Below are positions 15,834 through 23,851 of a stretch of 25,067 bases of DNA, piece by piece. Position 1 is the stretch's first letter. The number at the start of each line of letters is the position of its first letter. The stretch is from NCBI GenBank assembly GCA_036703315.1, contig DATNPH010000127.1:1-25067 (forward strand), written 5' to 3'. Source of the DNA: DATNPH01 sp036703315 (lineage in GTDB: Bacteria > Cyanobacteriota > Cyanobacteriia > Cyanobacteriales > Coleofasciculaceae). The position numbers and the translations under genes are program-made. The notes beneath the pieces are model-generated. The model saw only the letters and a list, made by a program, of their open reading frames with translations. It did not search any database and was not told the origin of the DNA.

Positions 15834-15917
15834 TAACAAGTTACAAAAAGTAGAACTGGTTATTAAAAAATTGTAACAAGTTAGATATAATAGAACTAGT
15901 CTAGAACAGCTAACCAG
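15834..15917 (+). promoter_or_regulatory. Resolvase promoter with phased TAACNNGTTA array
   Basis: Sites resembling the palindrome TAACNNGTTA start at 15834 (TAACAAGTTA), 15853 (GAACTGGTTA), 15874 (TAACAAGTTA), 15893 (GAACTAGTCT) and 15911 (TAACCAGATG, running into the ATG). Intervals are 19, 21, 19 and 18 bases, close to two helical turns, so all face the same side of the DNA. A consensus -10 TATAAT lies at 15886-15891 between two sites. A bound protein would cover the promoter and start codon, which suggests tight repression, perhaps by the resolvase itself. Confidence 0.7.
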
Positions 15918-17687
15918 ATGAGCAAAGCTTTAAAGGCACAGGTAGATCAACTGTTTGAAGCCACTAAAGACTTAGAAAGCTACGACGAAATCAAGGTTCA
16001 CTGCGATCGTTTCAACGAGTGGGTCAACACTCACACCAACTACAGCACCAAATCTTTAGGGACGCTCCTCAGTCGCTATGGCTTCTATAAAAAGTTCAAG
16101 AGCATTCCATTGGACCAGGGACTTAATGCCGAAACCGTCCAAAAATATGATGAAAACGGGAATGTCAAAGGTCAGGAGCTAAAGCACTACGCCGTATTGA
16201 TGTGCGGCTTAGACCGCCATGACTGGAAGGACCGTAATGAGACAACAAGAGTCATCTCTCGACTGGGCAATGATCAAGAGATTGACCCCGATACCTACTT
16301 AGAAGTTACTGGTCAGTTACTCGAAAGCTCAGACCCCCACGAGCTAGCAGTAGGACTGATTGCTGCTACTGGGAGAAGACCCCATGAAATTTTAGCCCGT
16401 GCCAAGTTTGCCCCGATCAAGGGCGAAGCTTACCAGGTACAGTTTGAAGGTCAAGGCAAGAAGCGAGGCGATAAACCAGTATTCCCGATCGCTACCCTCT
16501 ACCCTGCTGAGTACATCATCAAATGTCACCAGAATTTGCGTCGAGAAGCTGGCACAAGAGCATTGCTCAAGGAAGTAGCTAATGAGTTTCCCAATGATTT
16601 AGCTGCTCAGAATCAAGCAATTGATAGTCGCAGAAATGGCTCTCTAAATCGGGTAGTCCGGTCTTATTTTGGCAATAAAGGAGATGAGTCACCTGCCTTG
16701 GCTTTTCGACATGGGGAAGAGCAAGACAACTGCAAAGCCTTGAGAGCCGCTTATGGAGCGCTGGCTACCGAGCGTGATTGTCAGCGATCAGTAGGCTCCA
16801 AGATGTTGTATTATGCTCGTCTCCTAGGGCATTTCGTTAAAGAAGAGCCTACGGATAAGGAATTACAAAATGTTGCTACTAGCCTGGGCTACGCCGACTA
16901 TTTCACTTCCAAGCCAGTCTCCTTCCCCTTGGCTCCAGAGAAAGAGAAGATCCACCAGGTCAGAGTCTTTGAAGAAGATTTTGAGTTAATCAAGCAGTTC
17001 CAGGAAAAATGGGATCTCCCAAATCAGCAGTCAGTTATCAATCGCTTGATTAGTTCTCAGCCGAAATTGATCCTACAAGGCAGAGAGTTGGTAGAAGCCA
17101 AGGAAACAATTAACCAGTTACAGAAGGAAAAAGCAGAAATGTCACAAGCTCAAACTCAAGAAACCAATGTTGTCTCGCCAGAACTAGAAGCTACGATCGA
17201 GCGCATAGTTACAGAAAAAATACGGGAAGCTCTAGCAGATGTTATGGTGACAGCTCAAAATAAAGCCACATCAGCACCTACCAGGCAGGCAGCAGAGGTG
17301 ATTGATTGGGAGAGTAAGTCCAATGCTGAATTGTGGGGCAGTAAGGCTAAGGGAGCATCTGAGGAGAAGGTACGACGCAGCTTCAATGCGATCGCCCTCT
17401 ACAATGACACGGTAGCGACTGGAGATGATGACCGATTGGCTATCACCAACCAAGCCTTGAGAGAGCTGTCAGGGGTCAATGGCTTGTTAGTTGGAGATTG
17501 GCTCAAAGCTCATGCCGATGAGGTTATAAGTCACAATTCTAAGTATGGGATGCAGAATGCTAAAGACCCTACCAAGACTGAAACCTACTATAACAAGCGT
17601 CATGGAGCTGAGAAGATTACCAAGATCCTGAACTTGGTCAATGAGCAATTCTTGGATGGTGAGGCGTTGAAGTCTCAGCAGAAATAG
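15918..17687 (+). CDS. Telomere resolvase (protelomerase)-like tyrosine recombinase
   Basis: 589 residues. The N-terminal 130 residues are helical (DRFNEWVNTHTNYSTKSLGT). The catalytic core follows: LAVGLIAATGRRPHEIL (143-159) gives the box I arginine, probably R154; FEGQGKKRGDKPVFP (176-190) gives the hairpin lysine, K181 or K182; K273-x-x-R276 and H305 in RLLGH give the later box residues. The nucleophile is probably Y325 or Y328, a longer H-Y gap than in phage enzymes. A coiled coil (about 385-420) and a C-terminal domain rich in HNSKYGMQNAKDPTKTETYY follow. Protelomerases cut a palindromic replicated telomere and rejoin each strand to itself as a hairpin. The plasmid's terminal repeats support that role. 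A phased operator array precedes it; two broken copies exist elsewhere. An ordinary integrase-like role is the alternative. Confidence 0.78.
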   Translation: MSKALKAQVDQLFEATKDLESYDEIKVHCDRFNEWVNTHTNYSTKSLGTLLSRYGFYKKFKSIPLDQGLNAETVQKYDENGNVKGQELKHYAVLMCGLDRHDWKDRNETTRVISRLGNDQEIDPDTYLEVTGQLLESSDPHELAVGLIAATGRRPHEILARAKFAPIKGEAYQVQFEGQGKKRGDKPVFPIATLYPAEYIIKCHQNLRREAGTRALLKEVANEFPNDLAAQNQAIDSRRNGSLNRVVRSYFGNKGDESPALAFRHGEEQDNCKALRAAYGALATERDCQRSVGSKMLYYARLLGHFVKEEPTDKELQNVATSLGYADYFTSKPVSFPLAPEKEKIHQVRVFEEDFELIKQFQEKWDLPNQQSVINRLISSQPKLILQGRELVEAKETINQLQKEKAEMSQAQTQETNVVSPELEATIERIVTEKIREALADVMVTAQNKATSAPTRQAAEVIDWESKSNAELWGSKAKGASEEKVRRSFNAIALYNDTVATGDDDRLAITNQALRELSGVNGLLVGDWLKAHADEVISHNSKYGMQNAKDPTKTETYYNKRHGAEKITKILNLVNEQFLDGEALKSQQK

Positions 17688-18122
17688 CACCATACAAATT
17701 TGAGGCGACCGATTCGGAAAATGGCTGAAAGGCTGATTGTTTGGTAGACCCCCTCGCCACTTTGTTCTGTAAGGGTTATAGAGATTTTTCACGAATCTTT
17801 TGCAAGTTTTGAGGTGGAAAAATCTGACCCCCTCGCTAACTGGCTCTAGACACCAGGCTAGGTAAAGGTTTTAACTAATGGGGGTTTTGGGGCGGATAAG
17901 TCCCTCGCTATAGATAAGGGCGATTTAAGACAACGTAGTTGTTGCGCCCGACATTTTAGCGACGGGATACAGCCGCCACGCGAGATGTTCATGGGGGAAA
18001 CCCCCAAGACCACACTCGCTCCCCAAGTTAATTTCACGGGGTTCAATACCTCTGAAATTAACAGTAGATGTAGGTTTATAGACCCGAATGTTCGTATTAG
18101 AATTTGTAGCATGACTGTGATT
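17688..18122. other. Left flank and possible left end of the TnpB element
   Basis: No separate gene. GACCCCCTCGC followed by (C/T)A(A/C)(C/T)T occurs at about 17752 and 17826. Imperfect hairpins at about 17916-17978 (GGGCG...CGCCC) and TGGGGG/CCCCCA near 17992-18007 resemble the structured left ends of IS200/IS605-type elements. The exact element border cannot be fixed. Confidence 0.4.
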
Positions 18123-19379
18123 ATGAACTACGGCTACCGAATTTATCCCGATGCCAGCCAAGAGCAGACGATGCTGCACTGGCTGGAAATTTCTCGCAAG
18201 GTGTACAACTACGCTTTGCGGGAAATCAAAGATTGGGTCAATTCGCGTAAATGTAGTTTGGACTATTGTTCGCTGGAACGAGAATATATTGTTCCAACTG
18301 ACAAACCCTTTCCTACCTATTACAACCAGCAAAACGCACTTCCCAAAGCCAAGAAAGAATTTCCACTGCTGGGTGAAGCTCCTTCTCAAGTTTTGCAAAC
18401 TACTATTCGCAGATTGCATGAGTGTTGGAACTACTTCCAGCAAAGAGGTTTTGGTTTTCCGCGCTTCAAGAAGTTTGGACAGATGAAGTCTATGCTGTTT
18501 CCTCAGTTCAAAACCAACCCGATTACTGGATGGCAGATAAGCCTCCCCAAGGTTGGGAAGATACCTATCAACTTGCATCGGCCTATCCCAGAAGGATTTG
18601 TGGTGAAGCAAGCAAGGGTATTGAGAAAGGCTAATAGATGGGAGGTAGTCTTCACAATAGAGTCTGACGTATCGATACCCGATGCTCAACCTCATGGTGA
18701 TGCACTGGGTATCGATCTGGGATTGTCCAAGTATTTGACAACCTCGGATAGAGAGTTTATCGATAGACCTCGATTCCTGACATCCTTGTACCGCAAGCTG
18801 GAATTGCTGCAACGCAAGTATGCCAGAACCGAAAAGGGTTCTAAGAACCGCCAGAAAGCTCGAATTAACGTGGCCAAATTCCACAACCACATCGCCAGCG
18901 TTCGGAAGGATTGGCAGTTCAAACTGGCTCACCATCTGTGTACAAAAGTTGGTATAGGGATGGTGTTTGTTGAAGACTTGAATCTGAAAGCAATGTCTAG
19001 GGGAATGTTGAGGAAACACACCCTTGATGCCGCTTTCGGTCAGTTTCTTAATCTGCTGGAATGGATGGCGAAGAAACATCAAGTCTACTTCGCTCGTGTC
19101 AATCCAGATGGAACGTCTCAAACTTGTCCTAAGTGTGGAACACATACGGGCAAAAAAGAGCTTTCTGAACGAGTGCATCAATGTAGTGAGTGTGGATATG
19201 AAACGGATAGAGATCATGCAGCATCAGAAGTAATTAGGTTGCGAGGTCTAGAACTGAGTACGCAGGGACTCTGCGAAATAGAAAACGCCTATGCAGTCGG
19301 TCTGCCGGGGGTTGATAACAGTCAACCTAGGTCAGAGGCGAAACCCCGCAAGGGAAAAACTAGGAATGCCCAAAAGTGA
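18123..19379 (+). CDS. tnpB: TnpB, RNA-guided nuclease of an IS200/IS605-type element
   Basis: 418 residues from the ATG at 18123; upstream in-frame ATGs at 18111 and 17985 add residues outside the family. The start MNYGYRIYPDASQEQTMLHW is typical of TnpB. The RuvC-like triad is intact: D198 in GIDLGLSKYL, E284 in VFVEDLNLKAM, and D364 in TDRDHAASE. The zinc finger CPKCG...CSECG (residues 335-357) is complete. No tnpA transposase is present, so this is a solo TnpB unit mobilised in trans, if at all. TnpB proteins cut DNA next to a short TAM using an RNA made from the element's right end. It lies just after the resolvase and directly before a CRISPR mini-array. Confidence 0.9.
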   Translation: MNYGYRIYPDASQEQTMLHWLEISRKVYNYALREIKDWVNSRKCSLDYCSLEREYIVPTDKPFPTYYNQQNALPKAKKEFPLLGEAPSQVLQTTIRRLHECWNYFQQRGFGFPRFKKFGQMKSMLFPQFKTNPITGWQISLPKVGKIPINLHRPIPEGFVVKQARVLRKANRWEVVFTIESDVSIPDAQPHGDALGIDLGLSKYLTTSDREFIDRPRFLTSLYRKLELLQRKYARTEKGSKNRQKARINVAKFHNHIASVRKDWQFKLAHHLCTKVGIGMVFVEDLNLKAMSRGMLRKHTLDAAFGQFLNLLEWMAKKHQVYFARVNPDGTSQTCPKCGTHTGKKELSERVHQCSECGYETDRDHAASEVIRLRGLELSTQGLCEIENAYAVGLPGVDNSQPRSEAKPRKGKTRNAQK

Positions 19380-19425
19380 TTTTGGGAAGCCCTCGGTATA
19401 ATCTTCGATTTACCGAGGGAGGATG
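19270..19425 (+). ncRNA. Probable omega RNA (reRNA) and right end of the TnpB element
   Basis: TnpB guide RNAs derive from the 3' end of tnpB and the element's right end. Here the last 110 bases of tnpB are rich in GC pairs (ACCCCGCAAGGG, near 19340) and the perfect hairpin CCCTCGGTA (19390-19398) / TACCGAGGG (19411-19419) follows the stop by ten bases. The guide would be the bases right after the element border, at about 19420-19448, just before the CRISPR repeat. The border is not proven. Confidence 0.5.
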
Positions 19426-19448
19426 TCACTAAAGGTTTATTAGGGAAA

Positions 19449-19633
19449 CTTTCCCACTAGTTGGGAAAACTAATTGAATGGAAACTTGCAATTTAATAAA
19501 GCTTGGGCATCTTCAGCGTTGCTTTCCCACTAGTTGGGAAAACTAATTGAATGGAAACTGAAGTTCTATAACGAGGGAGAGGCGTTGTTGCATTTGCTTT
19601 CCCACTAGCTGGGGAAACTGATTGAAGGGAAGT
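19449..19633 (+). CRISPR. CRISPR mini-array 1: three repeats, two spacers, no cas genes
   Basis: A 37-base repeat starting CTTTCCCACTAGTTGGG and ending AATTGAATGGAAAC is exact at 19449-19485 and 19522-19558, with a degenerate third copy at 19597-19633 ending GAAGGGAAG. Spacers are 36 bases (19486-19521) and 38 bases (19559-19596) and unrelated to each other. The GGAAAC ending and decay of the last repeat are typical of a real array trailing end. The TnpB element border lies within about 30 bases upstream, so the leader is missing or displaced. Confidence 0.88.
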
Positions 19634-19640
19634 GTCACGG

Positions 19641-19687
19641 CTTCCACAAAGTCCCTCAACTGTTACAGCTGGGAGACTTTGTGGAAG
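19641..19687. other. 13-bp perfect stem-loop after CRISPR array 1
   Basis: CTTCCACAAAGTC (19641-19653) pairs with GACTTTGTGGAAG (19675-19687) around a 21-base loop. No T tract follows. It could mark a terminator-like stop for the array transcript or the end of an unknown small element. Confidence 0.5.
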
Positions 19688-19757
19688 CGATGCAAGGGTA
19701 AATTGGTAAGCAGAGGTGAGGTGGCGATTTGAGTTAGTTCCCGCCAATGCTTCCGCC

Positions 19758-19860
19758 GCTGTGTCTAACCGTTAGACACAGCAAGAAGGAGCAAAAATAA
19801 TAGACTGCTGCAAGTAGTAGCATGTCGTGCCCCTCCAGAAGTTTCTGAGAGGGGTTTTAA
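19758..19860 (+). repeat. Subterminal-type repeat with 17-bp palindrome, copy 6
   Basis: The core (centre C) is at 19762-19778 and symmetry extends to 19758-19782 through GCTG/CAGC arms. CAGCAAGAAGG and GACTGCTGCAAGTAGTAGC follow, matching the right-end block at about 24900-24918. After it, GTTTCTGAGAGGGG resembles GTTTCTCAATGG at about 14778. It is an internal copy of telomere-adjacent DNA without the terminal 141 bases. Confidence 0.75.
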
Positions 19861-19945
19861 TTTGATGATCGCCCGTCCCGGTCTAGGGGTCAGTGCTGGG
19901 GATGTGCCAGTAAGATATGCCAGTACCGATCAGAGGTTTTGGGTG

Positions 19946-20022
19946 AAACTAGTTAGGAAAAGAAAACTGGTTAGCCATTAAGAACTAGTTGCGTATCCGG
20001 TTAGAAAACCTGCGTCTAGTTA
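19946..20022 (+). promoter_or_regulatory. Orphan TAACNNGTTA-like array
   Basis: AAACTAGTTA (19946), AAACTGGTTA (19964), GAACTAGTTG (19982), TATCCGGTTA (19994) and CGTCTAGTTA (20013) resemble the phased sites at both resolvase promoters, the first three 18 bases apart. No resolvase frame follows; CRISPR array 2 and the helicase do. The preceding text (GTGCTGGGGATGTGCCAGTA) also resembles 15732-15750, upstream of the intact resolvase. It is probably a resolvase promoter left after its gene was replaced. Confidence 0.5.
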
Positions 20023-20087
20023 GATAGCTTGTTGGAACCAGAATAGAGGTGCCAATCAATAAAATAACCGGATATTAAAATGGACTG

Positions 20088-20199
20088 CTTTCCGCCTAAC
20101 AAATCCCCGCAAGGGGACTGAAACAACACGACGCTACCATATTCGTTTACAAGGTCTAGTGTCTTTCCGTCTAACTAATCCCCGTAAGGGGACTGAAAT
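20088..20199 (+). CRISPR. CRISPR mini-array 2: two repeats, one spacer
   Basis: Repeat units at 20088-20124 and 20163-20199 (37 bases) start CTTTCCG(C/T)CTAAC and continue (A/T)AATCCCCG(C/T)AAGG, ending GGACTGAAA. CCCC and GGGG form the usual internal stem. They differ at four positions. The spacer is 38 bases (20125-20162). The repeat is unrelated to array 1. ACTGAAAC-type endings are common in cyanobacterial arrays. With only two units it is a remnant or an unused seed; no cas genes are near. Confidence 0.75.
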
Positions 20200-20343
20200 A
20201 TTGGTTAGGCAGCGATCTCCTTTACGTATCGTTAGGTCGAATTCACCCTAACGGCTTTCTATGGCTTCGGTCTTATCGGGCTTTAGAGCCGCTTGAAGGA
20301 CAAATGGATTTCTGACATTCTTGACGATCTCAGAATAGGTAGC

Positions 20344-20381
20344 CTAAATTAGGTATAGCCAAATAGGTATACCTAATTTAG
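20344..20381. promoter_or_regulatory. 14-bp inverted-repeat operator before the SNF2 helicase
   Basis: CTAAATTAGGTATA (20344-20357) and TATACCTAATTTAG (20368-20381) are perfect inverted arms with a 10-base spacer. AGGTATACCT (20365-20374) is itself a perfect palindrome overlapping the right arm, so AGGTATA appears three times. It ends 22 bases before the helicase ATG. TTGACG at about 20321 may be the -35. A repressor site for the helicase gene is likely; the repressor is not obvious in the window. Confidence 0.65.
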
Positions 20382-20403
20382 ATTGTAAATTTAGGAACTA
20401 ATT

Positions 20404-23400
20404 ATGCCCTATTATTTGTTTGAGATTCCTTCCGTAAGCGGTCATCACGCGGATCTGGTTCTTGCAGATCCGGATAATCCGAATGCACCCGCTTACTCTC
20501 ACTACGCTTTTACCATCGGTGCTCCCGCGAACCCAAACGAATTAACACAGCGTCGGGGGATTCCATTTGGCAGCTTTCGTGACTGGGAAAAATTGTCTAG
20601 CAACTTTAATATCGAGGAGATGCTAATTCCACAGAAGGCATACCTCCCTGGAGGGAGTGTGCTTGGGGAAAAAGATTTAAATCCAGCATTTCAAGCTAAG
20701 ACTGCTATGCGACTTGGTGCGCTGGAACTACTTGCCAACATCTTTTCAGGTCGAATCACCGCCAGTGACAAAGATCCTTTCCCCCATCAGTTGGCGCTGC
20801 AACAGTACATGAAATCTCATCAGACACAAGTTCAACGTCTTCTTATTGCTGATGAGGTTGGACTTGGGAAAACAATTGAAGTTGGTTTAGTATTACGAGA
20901 TTTGCTCGTTGCACAGGGTTATTCCAAGCCGCTTCGCTGTCTTTACCTGACAAAGGGTGGGCTTTTAGATGATGTCAAGCTAAAGCTTCAGTCAGTTATC
21001 CCTGGTGTAGATGGTGAAAGTATTGTTCAGGTTGAGAAATCTTTTGTTGAATATGGCAATCGTACTGACGGAATTCATATTGCCAGTATGGATGCTGCGA
21101 GACGTTATGTAAAAAAAGTACAGAAGAAGAAGTTGCCTACGGGGGTTAGCCCTGAGATTTTGATTATTGACGAAGCACATCACTGTGCAAGTGAAGATGG
21201 CCTGACCAGCCCACAACGTATTGGCCTAAAGGCAACTACAAGAGCTTATGAAGCTGCTTACCAAATGATTACTGGAGAGTTTTGGCAGGATTCCGCACCT
21301 CCAAAGCTAGTACTCTTTATGAGTGCTACCCCGTTTCGATCTAAACCTCAATTTATTAACCTGTTGCGTCTTCTTACACATCAAACTTCAGAGATTAAAA
21401 ATGCATACTCTCCTGAGTTAACTGACGTAGAACTCGTTCAACTTTTAGCTTCTGATGACTCATCTACGGCAGTTATTTGGCGGCAACAGGATGATGTCCG
21501 TAGCTGGTCTTATAAACGCTTATTTCCAAAATTAACAATCGAACGTCCACCTCTCCAAGCAAGTGAAGAGTATTTACAACTAATCAGAAATATTCGAGAA
21601 AAAGTTAAAGATATTTGCAATACTAATGGTGAAACCTTTGGTGGATTTGCAATTCGGCAGCTTGAAACACGATTAACTAGCAGCACCCTTGCTGGCGCAA
21701 TGTGGTTGTTCCGTTGGTGCATTAAGCATCAGGAATGGAAAACTCAAAAAGAATATAGGCAAGATATATCTGAGAGTACAGAGAACCTCCGGAAGCTCAT
21801 TAAAGGAATTTCTCAAAAGCTTGCTGCCTATGATGAAAGTATTAAATCTGGACACGTAGATGTTTCCTTTCCCAGCGACAACTTTACCTTTGAAGCAGGG
21901 AAAATAGGACAACCAAATACAGCAGAAAGGAAAAATGCAATAAACGAGATTTACGATTTCAACAAAAAGCTTCGTAGAAGTGAAGAAGAAGATGAAACTT
22001 TTCTCGCAGACAGTCATGAAATTTTAGAATTAACTGAACTGGCGATCCAATTACTGAACTTTGCAGATTTTCATGGTGAAGATGAAACTGGAGCGGAGAA
22101 TGCTAAGCTAACTTGGCTCAAAGAAATTTTGACAAAGTATCCTGAGTCAAAGTTTCTAGTTTTCACCGAGAGTTTGCAAACTTGTGAGATTATCATTAAA
22201 GCTCTTCCGAGAGAAAGTGAAAAATTGACTGGGGACATGAGTTTTGCTGAGAGAGAAACTGCTGTTGCCAAATTGCGTGATGTAAACAGTCCTGTAAGAG
22301 TCCTAGTAGCGACTTCAGCCGCAGATGAAGGGTTTGATTTTCAAGTTGCAAACCGCGTTATTCATTGGGATCTGAGTCCAAATCCAGCAGTACTAATGCA
22401 ACGAAACGGTCGTGTTGCTCGACTAGGGCAAATCTCAGATGTTATCGCTTACTACTTAATTATTGCTGGAACGCATGAGCAAAGACGGGAGCAAGCATTA
22501 GTTGATCGCTTCACTCAACTTGGAATTACAGATCCGAGAATGCAACTCAAGATTCTTGGATCTCTCAGCATGGAACAGGAAGAGGAAATTTTTCAGAAGA
22601 TTGAAGAGGAAGATTTTTCAGTAATTGAAAAAATCCTCAAGCAAGCTGAAGCCGACCAAAAAGATATGGAGGAGAAATTAGGGGAACTTCAAACTCAACT
22701 CAGTCAGCAATGGGTAATCAGCCGCGAAGAACTGGCGAAGCGGCTTGAGCGATGGATGGAATTAGGCTTACCTGGTGTTGATCAGAAACATGAACTTACA
22801 TTTAGTGAAAAGGAGTGGCACCGTCCTTTATTCCGTGACGAAGGTACAGTAATGGAAACTGCTCAGGCTAAGATTGCTATCATTCAGAACAGAAAATTCA
22901 CGTTTGATCCAGAATTCAAAGTGTTTGGCAGGGAAAAGGAAAATATCCTGCTTGCTGGTCTTTATCCCTGGCATCAGAAGGAATGGGAGGGAGTCATAAA
23001 GCATCGACCGCTTCATAAGTCTGATCCAATCGGTTGTCTTGCGTGTTCTTTAGCTCGACAGTGTAAGGCAGACTTCACAACAATCTCGGCGAATCAATTG
23101 TATGAACAATTTCCTAATTTGCGAGATGCTCATTATCTCCTATTTGCCACTCACCCGCTTCGTGAAGTAGAAAATCAGGCATCAGCCAGCACTGATTCTT
23201 ACTTAACATTTTACGCTTTCAGTAGTGACTTATCCCAGCCTATAGAAGCTAAAGGAGCATCAGCCAAGGAAGTTTACCAGTTAATTTCCCTGTTGGAGAA
23301 AGATGCACTTAAAACAGATTCAACATGGGTGGAAACTAGTGTACTTGAAGCTGCACAAGGTGCAAGCCGAGAACTTGCAAAATGGTGGGAGCAGTCCAGA

Positions 23401-23472
23401 AAGCTTGGAGGACTTACTAAGAAGTCATATTTTCTCCCAATTCCAGTGGCACTTGTTGCAGTGCTTACGTAG
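20404..23472 (+). CDS. SNF2-family DEAH-box helicase/translocase, probable defence gene
   Basis: 1022 residues. Motif I: LLIADEVGLGKTIEVGLVLR (K156, T157). Motif II: IIDEAHH at 254-260. Motif III: SAT at 307-309. The C-terminal RecA lobe has TSAADEGFDFQVANRVIHWD and QRNGRVARLGQ (about 666-676, motif VI). A charged helical insertion lies between the lobes. The C-terminal third has a CLACSLARQC cysteine cluster and an unrecognised domain. Such SNF2 proteins translocate on DNA; similar-sized ones occur in phage defence (for example DrmD of DISARM) and as RapA-like factors. No partner DISARM genes are present, so it acts alone or is stranded. AT-richer than the backbone and no HIP1 sites, suggesting transfer. 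Confidence 0.8.
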   Translation: MPYYLFEIPSVSGHHADLVLADPDNPNAPAYSHYAFTIGAPANPNELTQRRGIPFGSFRDWEKLSSNFNIEEMLIPQKAYLPGGSVLGEKDLNPAFQAKTAMRLGALELLANIFSGRITASDKDPFPHQLALQQYMKSHQTQVQRLLIADEVGLGKTIEVGLVLRDLLVAQGYSKPLRCLYLTKGGLLDDVKLKLQSVIPGVDGESIVQVEKSFVEYGNRTDGIHIASMDAARRYVKKVQKKKLPTGVSPEILIIDEAHHCASEDGLTSPQRIGLKATTRAYEAAYQMITGEFWQDSAPPKLVLFMSATPFRSKPQFINLLRLLTHQTSEIKNAYSPELTDVELVQLLASDDSSTAVIWRQQDDVRSWSYKRLFPKLTIERPPLQASEEYLQLIRNIREKVKDICNTNGETFGGFAIRQLETRLTSSTLAGAMWLFRWCIKHQEWKTQKEYRQDISESTENLRKLIKGISQKLAAYDESIKSGHVDVSFPSDNFTFEAGKIGQPNTAERKNAINEIYDFNKKLRRSEEEDETFLADSHEILELTELAIQLLNFADFHGEDETGAENAKLTWLKEILTKYPESKFLVFTESLQTCEIIIKALPRESEKLTGDMSFAERETAVAKLRDVNSPVRVLVATSAADEGFDFQVANRVIHWDLSPNPAVLMQRNGRVARLGQISDVIAYYLIIAGTHEQRREQALVDRFTQLGITDPRMQLKILGSLSMEQEEEIFQKIEEEDFSVIEKILKQAEADQKDMEEKLGELQTQLSQQWVISREELAKRLERWMELGLPGVDQKHELTFSEKEWHRPLFRDEGTVMETAQAKIAIIQNRKFTFDPEFKVFGREKENILLAGLYPWHQKEWEGVIKHRPLHKSDPIGCLACSLARQCKADFTTISANQLYEQFPNLRDAHYLLFATHPLREVENQASASTDSYLTFYAFSSDLSQPIEAKGASAKEVYQLISLLEKDALKTDSTWVETSVLEAAQGASRELAKWWEQSRKLGGLTKKSYFLPIPVALVAVLT

Positions 23473-23512
23473 AAGAGATATAGATCTGGGGATGTCCGGG
23501 TTGGTTGATGCC

Positions 23513-23547
23513 AACCCCCCCCTAGGGAAAACTTTCTCTAGGGGGTT
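23513..23547 (+). terminator. Probable terminator hairpin after the helicase
   Basis: A run of eight C's and TAG (23515-23525) pairs with CTAGGGGG (23538-23545) around a loop containing AAAACTTT. AACC/GGTT extend the stem if some C's bulge. It lies 40 bases after the helicase stop. No clear T run follows. Confidence 0.5.
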
Positions 23548-23851
23548 AGAGGAAGTGATCACGTTTTTGGTCAGTAACCAGCCGTGGCAGTTGAGTTTCG
23601 CTTCCTGCATTGGCTGATGGCTTATATCGATGTATTTGCTGCTCACAGAGCCAAGTTTGGCTATGTTTGGGCTTAGAACTTTTCAAAGTCTTATTAGGAG
23701 CTTATTCCCCTTCCCCCTCAGTAGTCTCTGATGAGAGGGTTGGTCGCGAGCCGAGTTGCAATCATGGGTTGGGTTGCGAGGGGAAGAAGTGTCTAGTACC
23801 CAGAATGAACTTTTTCGGCAATTCATTTGTAATATCCCTTAACACCCCCTG
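23548..23851. other. Gene-free stretch
   Basis: No gene with credible composition or ribosome binding site. A plus-strand open frame at 23610-23870 is cysteine-rich and irregular, and I do not support it. No notable repeats were seen until the operator array begins at 23852. Confidence 0.5.

Noticed and set aside
17925..19217. 430-codon open frame on the minus strand
   Set aside because: It is antisense to tnpB, whose motifs are unmistakable; the antisense composition is irregular and no start signal is present.
20404..23472. A complete DISARM system
   Set aside because: Only an SNF2-like helicase is present; no DrmA, DrmB, DrmC or adjacent methyltransferase. The MT-A70 enzyme is 18 kb away and paired with its own nuclease.
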